From Flammeovirga aprica JL-4 (lineage in GTDB: Bacteria > Bacteroidota > Bacteroidia > Cytophagales > Flammeovirgaceae), in assembly GCF_012844305.1 (NCBI RefSeq), contig NZ_JABANE010000012.1:45809-109808 (forward strand): a DNA stretch of 64,000 nt, in the 5' to 3' direction. Each line of letters begins with the position of its first letter. Positions within the stretch are counted from its first letter, which is position 1. A program made the position numbers and the translations under genes. Positions 1-9,050 of the stretch are shown here, in pieces. The notes below the pieces were generated by a model. That model was given only the letters and a program-made list of their open reading frames with translations. It ran no database searches and was not told the DNA's origin.

Positions 1-1
1 C

Positions 2-1231
2 AATCTTTATTATAAAAACCAACAGCAAAAAGAAACGCTAGGGTTAGATAAGAAAACGGTAGTAACGGATACGAATTTAAGTCGAATTTACGTCAAGCCG
101 TTTTTAAAGAAATGGGCCTATGTTTCAAACAGAGATACTGATAACTGGGATACTTTACAGCACCATGGTTTTCAAATTGAAAATCCTACTTTTGCCCTAT
201 CCATGCATAAGGACTTAGGATTGGAAGTCACACCTTCAAATCAGGCACTTCTCTCTACTTATTATAGTAGAAACCAATTTTCAACAATATTGCCGTTGAA
301 TATTTATAAAGAAGATCATTCTTACAGCAGCAACATCAGTGACTGGGCGTTGGATCGTTTCAAGCAATATTACGTTTCGAGGCTTCCAAAAGTAGAATTA
401 AACAATTCGGTTGGGTCAATTCAAGAGTTGCTTGTAAGTGAAATCAAAATAATTGAAAGATATACCAACAGACTTCCTGTCCTTCATAAATTCACTAAAC
501 AACTTTCTGATTTAGCAGAAGATAAAGAGAACAACCTAGAGGATGTCACTAAACTTTTACATCAGTTGACTCAAAAAATGCATCAGCTTTTTAGAGGATC
601 AACGGAGAAAAAAGTGATGATGCAGGAGATCAATAAGTCTTCCAAAAAAATAATCAACACCATCGGTGAATTAGAGAAAGGAAAAATAGAAAATGAAACT
701 AAAGTGAAAGCTTTGTCCAAAGAGAACATTTTCTATTACTGCTTTGCTATTCTAAATCATCCTTTATATCAAAATGATTTTGAAAAAGAACTGAAAGCAT
801 TACCTCCTAGAATTCCATTATTAAATGATTTCTGGACTTGGTCTAAAATGGGTAAAGAGATCTTCTTGTCTGGCACCACTTCTATTGATGTCATTCACTT
901 CACTTTCAATGAAATAACAGAAGAAAGTGAAGATACGGACATTAACATCAATAATACACAGAAAATCAGTGGACTAACGGATGAACAAAAAACAGGAGAA
1001 TGGGATAAACAAAAGGTTTTCCAACTCATACTTCAAGAGTATAGAGAAAGAAAACCTCTCAATAAAGATTTGCAAAAATACTATAAGTCTGAAATAGCGA
1101 TCATCAATAGATTAGACCTATTGAAAAGTATTCAACTTCAAGCGCAGTACTACTTGAAAGTAAAAAACACTCTACCAGATCAGCTATTTGAAAATTCAGG
1201 GCAAAAGTTTCGATTAAAACGTAGAAATTAA
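2..1231 (+). CDS. Type ISP restriction-modification enzyme, C-terminal part (5'-truncated by window edge)
   Basis: The reading frame is open from base 2 to the stop at 1231, so this is the last 409 residues of a longer protein; an ATG at 203 is internal. Type ISP enzymes are single polypeptides of roughly 1,600 residues joining nuclease, helicase, methyltransferase and specificity domains. The part seen matches their C-terminal specificity region: a block of the form R-x-Y-x-KPF-x-KKW near the left edge, the motif NISDWALDRF, then IFYYCFAILNHPLY followed by LPPRIPLLNDFWTWSKMGKE, which resembles the family signature of phenylalanine- and proline-rich segments. Between NISDWALDRF and IFYYCF lies an insert of about 120 residues rich in Lys, Glu and Leu that looks coiled-coil; family members usually have a much shorter link there. 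The family call rests on recognised motifs only. Confidence 0.65.
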   Translation, partial: NLYYKNQQQKETLGLDKKTVVTDTNLSRIYVKPFLKKWAYVSNRDTDNWDTLQHHGFQIENPTFALSMHKDLGLEVTPSNQALLSTYYSRNQFSTILPLNIYKEDHSYSSNISDWALDRFKQYYVSRLPKVELNNSVGSIQELLVSEIKIIERYTNRLPVLHKFTKQLSDLAEDKENNLEDVTKLLHQLTQKMHQLFRGSTEKKVMMQEINKSSKKIINTIGELEKGKIENETKVKALSKENIFYYCFAILNHPLYQNDFEKELKALPPRIPLLNDFWTWSKMGKEIFLSGTTSIDVIHFTFNEITEESEDTDININNTQKISGLTDEQKTGEWDKQKVFQLILQEYRERKPLNKDLQKYYKSEIAIINRLDLLKSIQLQAQYYLKVKNTLPDQLFENSGQKFRLKRRN

Positions 1232-1256
1232 CGGCAAAATGAATTATCAATAGTAT

Positions 1257-1625
1257 TTAGGTAGCCTCTTCGTAATTGTAATTCCAAATGCGAAAGAGCA
1301 CTTTCTTCTGGTCAGGTGCTGAAGGATCCACCTCAACGAGTTCGGCTTCGATTACTTCTTCACTTTCCAGTTTTTCAGCAATAGATTTACTCACTTCTCT
1401 AGGAACATAGCCGATCATTTTATCACCTGCAAAAACTGCCGTTGCAAACTCATCGTATTCATTGGCAGTATTTCTGATTAATTTGATTGGTTGTCGCATA
1501 ATTCCCCATTCTGTATCTTTATCCGAATAGTATTGAAATCCTGCAACATAGCCCTCAAAGAGAAGCGTTTTACTTAGATTAGATAGTAAATCTTTTTCTT
1601 CGCTGTGAGTAAAAGGTTTAACCAT
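1257..1625 (-). CDS. HIRAN-domain protein
   Basis: This 122-residue protein consists almost entirely of a HIRAN-like fold: VAGFQYY near residue 27, LIRNTANEYDEFATAVF in the middle, then the characteristic IGYVPREVSKSIAEKL. HIRAN domains bind DNA ends or stalled forks in helicases such as HLTF and also occur alone in bacteria, often near DNA-processing or defence genes. It is convergent with the type ISP gene, whose stop is 25 bp away. No catalytic domain is visible. A role in DNA handling is inferred from the family. Confidence 0.75.
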   Translation of the reverse strand: MVKPFTHSEEKDLLSNLSKTLLFEGYVAGFQYYSDKDTEWGIMRQPIKLIRNTANEYDEFATAVFAGDKMIGYVPREVSKSIAEKLESEEVIEAELVEVDPSAPDQKKVLFRIWNYNYEEAT

Positions 1626-1764
1626 AGAATCATTATTATTATTTAGTAATTATTAGCAATATACAATAATTTATAATTATATTCCTATAAAACTAAACTT
1701 GGTTTTATTTTTTCTTAAAAAAGTTATATATTTATTATATTAAAAAAGGTCTCAAAATAACATT

Positions 1765-2403
1765 ATGAAACTGTCTCAAATCATAAAAATTGCTTTATTT
1801 GCCCTAATAGCCGTGGTCATTGTTTACACTTATTTATCTTCTAACTCAAACTTGGAGCAGGGTAAATATCTTGAAAAAATGAATATTGAAAGAGCGGAGA
1901 AAAATGAGGAATTCAAAAACGAACAAACTTCACCACTTAAAAAAGAAGAGATTGACGCTTTTAAAAGCCTAAACTATTACACACCTGACAAGAAATTTAT
2001 TGTCAATGCCTCCTTAGAATGGGCTGACAAACCCTCAACTATAAAAATTGCCTCTACGAACGGAGACCCTAGAACGTATAAAAAAGTAGCTTGGGCAACT
2101 TTCAAAATTGGAAATCAAGAACAAAAATTAGTACTGCTTCAAAATGCACTGCCAAACCCTCTGACAAAAGGCTTAACAATGGTACTTTTCCGTGATCAAA
2201 CTTCAGGAAAAACCACTTATGGTGCAGGAAGATATATTGAACTAAGGGGCTTGAAAAAAGGAGCTATGCAAACTGTGATCGATTTTAATAAAGCTTATAA
2301 TCCTTATTGTGCTTACAATGACAGCTATGATTGTCCTTTGCCTCCTTTAGAAAATCAAATGACGATAGAGATTAACGCAGGGGAGAAAAAATATCACCTG
2401 TAA
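1765..2403 (+). CDS. DUF1684 domain protein
   Basis: This 212-residue protein has one N-terminal membrane segment (about residues 8-26), a charged linker, then a DUF1684 domain. The domain's hallmark C-terminal part is clear: FRDQTSGKTTYGAGRY, then DFNKAYNPYCAYNDSYDCPL and PPLENQMTIEINAGEK. The conserved Asn, Pro and Cys cluster (NPYCAY, DCPLPPLEN) is typical. The domain's biochemical role is not established; members are usually secreted or membrane-anchored. The gene appears to stand alone, with AT-rich DNA upstream. Confidence 0.8.
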   Translation: MKLSQIIKIALFALIAVVIVYTYLSSNSNLEQGKYLEKMNIERAEKNEEFKNEQTSPLKKEEIDAFKSLNYYTPDKKFIVNASLEWADKPSTIKIASTNGDPRTYKKVAWATFKIGNQEQKLVLLQNALPNPLTKGLTMVLFRDQTSGKTTYGAGRYIELRGLKKGAMQTVIDFNKAYNPYCAYNDSYDCPLPPLENQMTIEINAGEKKYHL

Positions 2404-2545
2404 TAGAGTGATGAATGACAAAATCTATCATTACTATCAATTTTAAGGGGTATTCATTTCAATCCAGCTGTCCTATTAGGGATAGTTAAAAATTAATGGT
2501 AATTTGTAGGTTAGGTAGTTGACACATTACACTTTTTATTGCTCA

Positions 2546-3484
2546 ATGTCATTTGATAAAATTATTAATAAACTCGCAACCACAGATAATAAACGTGCTT
2601 ATTTAGAGTTGCACTTTTGGATATTGTGTTCTAGTACAATTCCAATTATTAATATCTATATATCCTTGTCCTCAGTTGAAATTGTTTTTTTAAGAACAAT
2701 GACTGCATTTGTGATGATATTTATCTTTTTAAGCATCAAGAAAATATCACTCAAGGTCAAGACTTCTCATATACTTTTATTGGTATTTACCGGAATGCTC
2801 ACCTCGATTTATTGGGTTTTGTTCGTTATAGCAGCTAAAACCTCCAATACATCTGTAACCTTGGTGGGAATGGCCACAACGCCTGTGTGGGTAAGTTTTG
2901 TTTACCCAATTTTCTCTAAGAAAAAACCCACATTCAATGAATTAATGACAGGTTTGTCTGCATTGTTTGGTGTTTATATGATTTTCAGTTCCAGTTTTGC
3001 CTACAGCGAAGGAATGTTTACAGCCATTCTAGCCGCCTTTTTCGCTGCTTTGGTTACAATTCTTACCTCAAAATCTTCTAGACAGTACCACTACTTAGTT
3101 ATTACGTTCTATCAAATGCTTGGTGCTTTTCTTGCCACAGCGGCGGTACTACCATATTATTTGAAATTCATCAAACAGGGTCCTTTTGCTATCCCTACAC
3201 TTGTTGATGTTGTTTTGATCATCGTTTTGGCCATTGTTTTCTCTATCATTGCTTATTCATCTATTGTTAGAGTAATGCAGAAAATCACCCCCTTCAGCAT
3301 ATCACTGGCTAATAACTTAGCCCCTATTTATGGTGGTGTGATGGCCTATTTTTTCTTTGGTGAAAGTGAAATTATGGATTTATATTTCTATGGAGGAGCG
3401 TTTATCATCGCCTTTGCAATCCTAGCGATGCCACTTGCCAAGTTAATTTTCAAACTCGATAAAGTTGCTCCTGAAAAAGCTTAA
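2546..3484 (+). CDS. DMT-superfamily (EamA) transporter
   Basis: This 312-residue integral membrane protein has about ten hydrophobic helices in two EamA halves, as expected for drug/metabolite transporters. The first half contains EIVFLRTMTAF and SIYWVLFVIAAKTSNTSVT; the second ends with the NNLAPIYGGVMAYFFFGE block typical of the family. I chose the ATG at 2546 (MSFDKIINK) over a TTG nine codons upstream because the upstream residues are not family-like. Substrate unknown; it is probably an exporter of small metabolites. A terminator hairpin follows at once. Confidence 0.85.
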   Translation: MSFDKIINKLATTDNKRAYLELHFWILCSSTIPIINIYISLSSVEIVFLRTMTAFVMIFIFLSIKKISLKVKTSHILLLVFTGMLTSIYWVLFVIAAKTSNTSVTLVGMATTPVWVSFVYPIFSKKKPTFNELMTGLSALFGVYMIFSSSFAYSEGMFTAILAAFFAALVTILTSKSSRQYHYLVITFYQMLGAFLATAAVLPYYLKFIKQGPFAIPTLVDVVLIIVLAIVFSIIAYSSIVRVMQKITPFSISLANNLAPIYGGVMAYFFFGESEIMDLYFYGGAFIIAFAILAMPLAKLIFKLDKVAPEKA

Positions 3485-3504
3485 GGAGTTCTACGATAAA
3501 AAAG

Positions 3505-3555
3505 AAAATCCCAAGGTAAAAGTAATGATAGCATTCTTTCACCTTGGGATTTTTG
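3505..3555. terminator. Bidirectional rho-independent terminator
   Basis: A perfect 13-bp inverted repeat (AAAATCCCAAGGT at 3505-3517, ACCTTGGGATTTT at 3541-3553) lies between the convergent DMT transporter and the orphan sensor gene. Its A/T-rich arms can act in both directions. Confidence 0.75.
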
Positions 3556-3581
3556 TATATCTAAACTTAAACTTCAAAAGG

Positions 3582-4508
3582 TTATTTCATCTTACTCAGT
3601 AATTCATGAGAGGTTAAACTAAGTACTAGGAGTACACTGATGGAAAGCGTACCAAAAATGACCGAAAGCCACCTACTGTAGGACATCCAATCATCTTTTT
3701 TCTTCTTTGCCTCGTTATACATTTTCTGAGAAAGATTGATGATATCCTCTGTGTTTTTCTGAAGGTTCAATGTCAAGCCTTTATCTCCTCTAAAACCAAT
3801 CGTTAAATCTACATTTACAATTTTCAAAAGAGTTGAGTTATATCTTTTCAAGTTGTTCAAAAGGGTATATCTATGACTCTCAGCCATAGGTATATTTTTT
3901 ATTTCCTTTTGCATATGATGGTTTAGCTCTCTGATTTTATAAAACTCTGAAGTATCAGCAGAAAGAAGGTAACTCTTCTCCAGTAATTTCATTCTTTCTA
4001 ATGACACAATGTTTACATAAGGATCACTAGCTAAAGCTTTCGTTCTTTTTTGTAAGTCACCGATCATCCCTGAATTACGAGAACCTCTATACTTGAGCTG
4101 TGTTATGATCTTGGAAAATGTTTTTCTGTGGGTTTTCAATAAAAGAAAAAATGCATCCAAATCATTTTCGTATTCTACTTTCCAAGAGGAATTGGAACCA
4201 AGAATTGAAGAGATGTAAAGTTCTAAGTTTTTATCAATTTTATGGTATTCCTTCATGATAGGAGTCGCTTCTCTTGACTTATGAAAGTCTTCGTAGTGTG
4301 CTTCATAAGAAAGGAATTCCTGTGCTGCTAGTGTCATTCTCATGGACTTCTGTCGAATATCCAACACCTTCTCAAGCACAGCATCATGATCTTCAATCTG
4401 CCTGAAGGAGCTAAAATTTCCTACTGCAATTAAAAAACAGGCTACAAAGTAGACGTAGAACCAACGAATCACTTTTCTCCATGTATATGCAACAGTAGGA
4501 TTTTTCAC
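3582..4508 (-). CDS. Two-TM helical-bundle sensor-like protein without output domain
   Basis: This 308-residue protein has a membrane segment near residues 14-30, an extracytoplasmic all-helical region of about 250 residues, and a second membrane segment near 280-300 followed by only a few residues. The layout is that of the input half of a histidine kinase or chemoreceptor (four-helix-bundle type), but there is no HAMP, kinase or signalling domain after the second helix. I do not recognise a named family. It could be an orphan sensor that acts through a partner, or a remnant of a longer receptor. No frameshift remnant of a kinase is visible in the 80 bp downstream. Confidence 0.6.
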   Translation of the reverse strand: MKNPTVAYTWRKVIRWFYVYFVACFLIAVGNFSSFRQIEDHDAVLEKVLDIRQKSMRMTLAAQEFLSYEAHYEDFHKSREATPIMKEYHKIDKNLELYISSILGSNSSWKVEYENDLDAFFLLLKTHRKTFSKIITQLKYRGSRNSGMIGDLQKRTKALASDPYVNIVSLERMKLLEKSYLLSADTSEFYKIRELNHHMQKEIKNIPMAESHRYTLLNNLKRYNSTLLKIVNVDLTIGFRGDKGLTLNLQKNTEDIINLSQKMYNEAKKKKDDWMSYSRWLSVIFGTLSISVLLVLSLTSHELLSKMK

Positions 4509-4649
4509 TTCTTGTTTAATGATTTAAATTTGTAATTGGAATAGGTGCAATAAATATTCCATTCAGCTAATATTACAACAAATATGGTAATAGTCTCCCT
4601 CTTAAAGTGTAATTATAAAAAAATACAAGAGTTTAAATACAATAGATTT

Positions 4650-4681
4650 AAAAAAAAAGGAGACGTACGCCTCCTTTCCAT
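4650..4681 (-). terminator. Rho-independent terminator of the SPOR-domain gene
   Basis: AAAGGAG at 4656-4662 pairs with CTCCTTT at 4671-4677 around a CGTACG palindrome. The run of A bases at 4651-4658 gives a U-tract on the minus-strand transcript. Confidence 0.75.
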
Positions 4682-4700
4682 ATTATAAGAGAATATTTTC

Positions 4701-5405
4701 TTAGTGTTGTACTAAAACAGCACTTTGTTCATCTTGATTTCTTCCAATCTTTTTAAAGTTTTCTAAGTAAACTTTAGCTTGATCTTGGTACTTCAATGAA
4801 CCGTATACAACACTGTATACTTGCTTGCCATTTTGCTCTGTTACTTTCACGTAAGTCTTCCACATTTTGTAGTGGTTTTCAAACTTTTCAGCATACCCTT
4901 GTGCATCACATAAGTCGGCAGTAGAATAAACTTGAACACCCCATCCGTGTGAAATAATTTGACTGCTTAAGTCAACAAAGTAAGTGCGGTTATTTTGCAA
5001 TTTACCTTGACGGCTTGAACATTGACCAGAGTTGGAAGGCATATTATTACCAGCTGTTGCTACGTTTCCACCACTACCAGATGTTGCATATGAAGCTAAT
5101 TTCTCTTCATAAGCCTCATTAGACTCAGATAATGCATTTACCTCATTTTGCAATGCTGCGTTTTTTTGTTGAAGTGAATTAATATCAGCTTTTAAACCTT
5201 CTACCTCATACTTCATCTGATCATTCATTGTCTGCAATGAATTTGACTTCTTCTCTAGTTCCGTCTTGCTTTTTCTTAATTCAGTATTTTCAGTCGTTAA
5301 CTGAGCATTCATTTGCTTCAATTTTTTCTTACTTTGAGCAAAAGAATCCGGTGCTAACATGAATGAAAAAATAACAAGTGCAATAGGTAAAATTTGATTT
5401 TTCAT
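4701..5405 (-). CDS. Secreted coiled-coil protein with C-terminal SPOR-like domain
   Basis: This 234-residue protein starts with a signal peptide ending in DSFAQ, then has a coiled coil of about 80 residues (Leu, Lys, Glu, Asn heptads), a Gly/Ser/Asn linker, and a C-terminal domain that begins near GWGVQVYST and ends with VYGSLKYQDQAKVYLENFK. That pattern fits the SPOR fold, which binds denuded peptidoglycan strands at division sites. The start is set at MKNQILPIAL (5405) because this gives a clean signal peptide; a frame extension upstream to 5480 does not. It is probably an envelope or cell-division-associated protein in the periplasm. Confidence 0.7.
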   Translation of the reverse strand: MKNQILPIALVIFSFMLAPDSFAQSKKKLKQMNAQLTTENTELRKSKTELEKKSNSLQTMNDQMKYEVEGLKADINSLQQKNAALQNEVNALSESNEAYEEKLASYATSGSGGNVATAGNNMPSNSGQCSSRQGKLQNNRTYFVDLSSQIISHGWGVQVYSTADLCDAQGYAEKFENHYKMWKTYVKVTEQNGKQVYSVVYGSLKYQDQAKVYLENFKKIGRNQDEQSAVLVQH

Positions 5406-5702
5406 TATATCCAAGGATCGTTTCAGGAGAATAAAATTGTAATTAAATTTATCTTTCAATTGTATTACAGTATCAATCAAAACCAGTCTTAAAAGGACTA
5501 ATCTGAAACCAATAGTAGTGATACAATTCCAATTCTTATTATAAAGCTAATCAATCATGAGTAAATTTCCATTTTTAGTCTAAAAAAATAATTAGTGAGA
5601 CATAAAAAAAACTCATCTTACAATACAAAGTATCACTATTCGAAGTAAATTCTGTATTATAAAATGAGTTTGGATATTTGTACTACAATGATGAAGTAAT
5701 CA

Positions 5703-6509
5703 TTACTGATTATTATTCAATTGATTTTTCAATTTATCCAATTCAGACTCTCCCTGAGGGGCAGATGCTCCACCTGATGCGGCTTCACTTCCAGCAGAAG
5801 CTCCTCCTGCTCCAAGTCTCATTTTTTCTTTTAACTGATCAAGTGCCAATGAAGAAGTACCGCTTCCTGGTCCAATTGCTTTATTGATTTCATCATCAAT
5901 CGTTACATTTGTATCTGCAATATCACCATAAGATTCAGCCAATGCTTCTGTCTCCTCCACTTTATTCTTCATTCTCTCTAGCATAGCTACAGTACTGCTT
6001 GAGTCGATACTAGCCAGTTGCTTGTTGATTTTAGAAGAAGCTTCACTTACTTTAGCTCTTGCTTTCAATGTCTTCGCCTCATTTTCCCATTGCGAAATCT
6101 GAGATTTTAGACGTTGGATGTTTTGCTCCATTTTGTTCACCTGAGCTTCGTTTTGAACAACCATCTTTTCATGTGTCTGCGCTGCAGCCGCTGCTTGTTC
6201 TTTCTTGCTCAAAGCTTCTGTTGCCAAGCGATCTGCTTCTGCAACATCAATTTGTCCTGAGTTTGCTTTTTGTAGTAACAATACAGCTTTTCTTTCCCAA
6301 TCTACAGCTGCTTGTTTATGTTGTTCGTATTCTTTTCTTGATCTGATTGCAATAGCTTTCACTTGAGCCAACCCTTGCAAACTTTTATCCAAGTCCGTCT
6401 TCAATTCACGTATACCTTGATCCGTCATTTTGATAGGATCTTCTAATTTGTCCATCGCGGCATGTGATTCTGCGGACATCCAACCGAATACTCTCTTAAA
6501 GAATGACAT
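5703..6509 (-). CDS. pspA: PspA/IM30 family envelope stress protein
   Basis: This 268-residue protein starts MSFFKRVFGWMSAESHAAMD, the amphipathic N-terminus typical of PspA/Vipp1, then is continuously helical to about residue 215 with long Ala/Glu/Lys-rich coiled-coil segments (LKTDLDKSLQGLAQVKA; AKVSEASSKINKQLASID). A Gly/Ser/Ala-rich linker and a short LDKLKNQLNNN helix close it. Family members are ESCRT-III-like proteins that polymerise on the inner membrane and protect it under stress. It lies 10 bp downstream of a YbjN-like gene in the same direction, so the two are probably co-transcribed. No pspF, pspB or pspC gene is nearby. Confidence 0.88.
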   Translation of the reverse strand: MSFFKRVFGWMSAESHAAMDKLEDPIKMTDQGIRELKTDLDKSLQGLAQVKAIAIRSRKEYEQHKQAAVDWERKAVLLLQKANSGQIDVAEADRLATEALSKKEQAAAAAQTHEKMVVQNEAQVNKMEQNIQRLKSQISQWENEAKTLKARAKVSEASSKINKQLASIDSSSTVAMLERMKNKVEETEALAESYGDIADTNVTIDDEINKAIGPGSGTSSLALDQLKEKMRLGAGGASAGSEAASGGASAPQGESELDKLKNQLNNNQ

Positions 6510-6519
6510 ATTTTTCTGT

Positions 6520-6912
6520 TTAGTTTTGTGCGTAATTTAATAAAAGGTCGAAGTTCTCACTGATCATTAGTTTAAATGCGTTCAGTGTTCCTTCTATTTC
6601 GTTCTCATCCAGATTTTCCAGCTCTAATGTGTCTCTGAATAGCACTCTGTTTCCTTCAGCATCAATTACAAATGCTCCGTGTACGCTGCTACGGTTTTTC
6701 TCAAGTAGGGTTCTGTAGAATTCAGGGTCGTTGTTGTTAAGCTCTAGGATATGCATTTCTACAATTAGGATTGGGTCCTCACAGTCGACAATAACATTAA
6801 TCAGCCCTTCTTCTTCATCAGAAATGATAAAAAGTTCCTCCTCTAGGTCCTCACTTTTTATATCATAACCGAGGTTTAGCAAATAGCCCTTTACTTTATT
6901 AAAGTAACTCAT
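6520..6912 (-). CDS. YbjN / CesT-Tir chaperone-like protein
   Basis: This acidic 130-residue protein starts MSYFNKVKGYLLNLGY and has the alternating alpha/beta pattern of YbjN and type III secretion chaperone-like domains, including an ELFIISDEEEG turn, IVEMHIL, and the R(S)SVHGAFVIDAEG block. The start at 6912 is preferred over an upstream hydrophobic extension to 7023 that is translated AT-rich leader. In Bacteroidota, relatives are often annotated as molecular chaperone Tir. It directly precedes pspA, suggesting a partner or regulator of PspA; that is an inference from context. Confidence 0.7.
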   Translation of the reverse strand: MSYFNKVKGYLLNLGYDIKSEDLEEELFIISDEEEGLINVIVDCEDPILIVEMHILELNNNDPEFYRTLLEKNRSSVHGAFVIDAEGNRVLFRDTLELENLDENEIEGTLNAFKLMISENFDLLLNYAQN

Positions 6913-7093
6913 TGTGTTGTAATTTAATTTATTAATAACTGATAATACGAATATAACCAGAATTTGGATACTTAAAAGACAAGAAATAATTAATATTTTA
7001 TAAAAATGCAGTATAAAACTCACGTTATCAATAAAAAAATATTTTTTTGGATATTTTTTATGGCGTATGAAAAATTTTTAGAAAAAGGAATAG

Positions 7094-7113
7094 TATATTT
7101 GATGCAATCGGTT
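7094..7113 (+). promoter_or_regulatory. Candidate -7 box and operator of glycogen synthase
   Basis: TATATTTG at 7094-7101 matches the Bacteroidota -7 consensus TAnnTTTG, though no good TTTG -33 box is seen at the right distance. It is followed at once by GCAATCGGTT (7104-7113), where a repressor would block initiation. The same ten bases recur upstream of the six-hairpin glycosidase gene. Confidence 0.4.
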
Positions 7114-7153
7114 GAAGCAAATTTCAATGATAAAATAAACTACCAAATTCTAT

Positions 7154-8974
7154 ATGCCAAAAAATAATCATCTTAAAGATTCCCCCCTTTTAATTGAAGG
7201 AGCATGGGAAGTGTGTAACCAAGTAGGCGGGATCTATACAGTAATCAAGTCAAAAATATTAAACGTTCTCTCTTCTTTTGGAGATGATAACTATTGTTTA
7301 GTAGGTCCTTATGTGAATAGTAATGTATCCGCGATTTTTGAACCAATTTCTGATGAAGGTAACGATCTGGTTTCCAGAACTGTTCGTTCTTTACGTGCTC
7401 GTGGATATGAAGTTTCTTACGGTAGATGGTTAGTTTCGGGTCGCCCAAGAGTGGTACTTTTCAATCCATACAACGAAGCTTGGAAACTTACTGATATTAA
7501 AAAATCTAATTGGGAAAGTCATAATATTCCATCATTTGATGGAGATGAACTTTTTGATCAAACCATCATGTTAGCAAGTCAAATCACTGACTTCTTCCAA
7601 GAATTACACGATCAAAACCAGCATCAGCAAAATATTATCGCACATATGCACGAATGGATGGCAGGTATACCGATTCCTGAAATCCGCAGAAGAAATTTAG
7701 ATATCAAGTGTGTATTTACTACCCATGCTACATTATTAGGTAGATACTTAGCAATGAACGACCCTAGTTTCTATGATAATTTAGAGAAAGGGATTTATGA
7801 TTGGGAAAAAGAAGCTACTCACTTTAATATACTCCCACAAGTTGCTATCGAAAGATCAGCGGCACATGGAGCACATACCTTCAGTACTGTAAGTAGGTTG
7901 ACTGCTATTGAATGTAAATATTTACTAGGAAGAGATATTGATGCTATTGTACCTAATGGTATTAATATCAATCGTTTTGAAGCGCTTCACGAGTCACAAA
8001 ACCTACACCAGATATATAAAGAAAAGATTCACGAGTTTGTAATGGGACACTTCTTCCAATCTTACTCTTTTGATCTTGATAATACATTATACTTCTTTAC
8101 TTCGGGTAGATACGAATTCAAGAACAAAGGTTTTGATTTAACATTAGAAGCATTAGCTCGTTTAAATCACAAACTTCGCGTCAACAATATTAATAAAACG
8201 GTGGTCACTTTCTTTATCACCAAGAAAGAATACAATTCCATCAACCCTATTGAATTAGAATCAAGAGCAGTTTTAGGAGAAATTAGAAAAATCTGTGATG
8301 CTATGGAGCGTTCCGTAGGTGAAAGGTTATTCTATATGGCTTCTAAAGGTGATACTTATTCTACACCTTCTATTGAGGACCTTATTCCTGAAAGCTTAAG
8401 ACTTCAATTAAGAAGAACTGTACAATCTTGGAAAACAGACCGTTTGCCATTTATTACAACGCACAATCTTCAAGATGACAGCAAGGACGACATCTTAAAC
8501 TTTGCTCGTTCTTCTGGGTTATTGAACTTTGAGGGAGACAGAGTGAAATTGGTATACCATCCTGATTTCGTTTCTTCAATGAACCCGCTGTTCGGTATTG
8601 ATTATGATGATTTTGTAAGAGGATGCCACTTAGGGGTATTCCCTTCATATTATGAGCCATGGGGTTATACACCTATGGAATGTGTAGCAAGAGGTATTCC
8701 TGCTGTCACTTCTGATTTGGCAGGTTTCGGTGATTTTGTGATCAATGACTTGAAGAGAACACGTATAGATGGTATTGAAGTAATCCATAGAAAGAATAGC
8801 GATTATTCTCACTCTGCTGAGGAGTTAGCTAACTATATGTATGACTTTGTAACTTCTGAAAGAAGAGACAGAATTTCTCAAAGAAGTGCGGCAGAACAAA
8901 GCTCTATCCACTTTGACTGGGATGCTTTATATGATTATTATATCAAAGCTTACCAAATTACATTGGAACGTTAA
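7154..8974 (+). CDS. Glycogen synthase, GT3 family
   Basis: This 606-residue enzyme transfers glucose from a nucleotide sugar to the end of a growing alpha-1,4-glucan. It belongs to the eukaryote-like GT3 family, as is common in Bacteroidota, rather than the bacterial GlgA (GT5) family. Seen directly: the N-terminal EGAWEVCNQVGGIYTVIKSK; HMHEWMAG; TTHATLLGRYLA; VPNGININRFE; and near residue 500 the donor-site block PSYYEPWGYTPMECVARG followed by PAVTSDLAGFGDF. The full length matches the family. The gene stands alone and ends in a strong terminator; a putative operator in its leader suggests control by sugar supply. Confidence 0.93.
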   Translation: MPKNNHLKDSPLLIEGAWEVCNQVGGIYTVIKSKILNVLSSFGDDNYCLVGPYVNSNVSAIFEPISDEGNDLVSRTVRSLRARGYEVSYGRWLVSGRPRVVLFNPYNEAWKLTDIKKSNWESHNIPSFDGDELFDQTIMLASQITDFFQELHDQNQHQQNIIAHMHEWMAGIPIPEIRRRNLDIKCVFTTHATLLGRYLAMNDPSFYDNLEKGIYDWEKEATHFNILPQVAIERSAAHGAHTFSTVSRLTAIECKYLLGRDIDAIVPNGININRFEALHESQNLHQIYKEKIHEFVMGHFFQSYSFDLDNTLYFFTSGRYEFKNKGFDLTLEALARLNHKLRVNNINKTVVTFFITKKEYNSINPIELESRAVLGEIRKICDAMERSVGERLFYMASKGDTYSTPSIEDLIPESLRLQLRRTVQSWKTDRLPFITTHNLQDDSKDDILNFARSSGLLNFEGDRVKLVYHPDFVSSMNPLFGIDYDDFVRGCHLGVFPSYYEPWGYTPMECVARGIPAVTSDLAGFGDFVINDLKRTRIDGIEVIHRKNSDYSHSAEELANYMYDFVTSERRDRISQRSAAEQSSIHFDWDALYDYYIKAYQITLER

Positions 8975-8998
8975 TTTTTAGATTAACCTTAAAATATA

Positions 8999-9033
8999 AA
9001 AGCCGGTCAATTTCGCTGACCGGCTTTCTTTTT
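8999..9033 (+). terminator. Rho-independent terminator of glycogen synthase
   Basis: The 11-bp perfect arms AAAGCCGGTCA (8999-9009) and TGACCGGCTTT (9017-9027) enclose a 7-base loop, with a T-rich run to 9033. It lies 24 bp after the stop codon. Confidence 0.9.
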
Positions 9034-9050
9034 ATGAGGCGTTTTAATAA

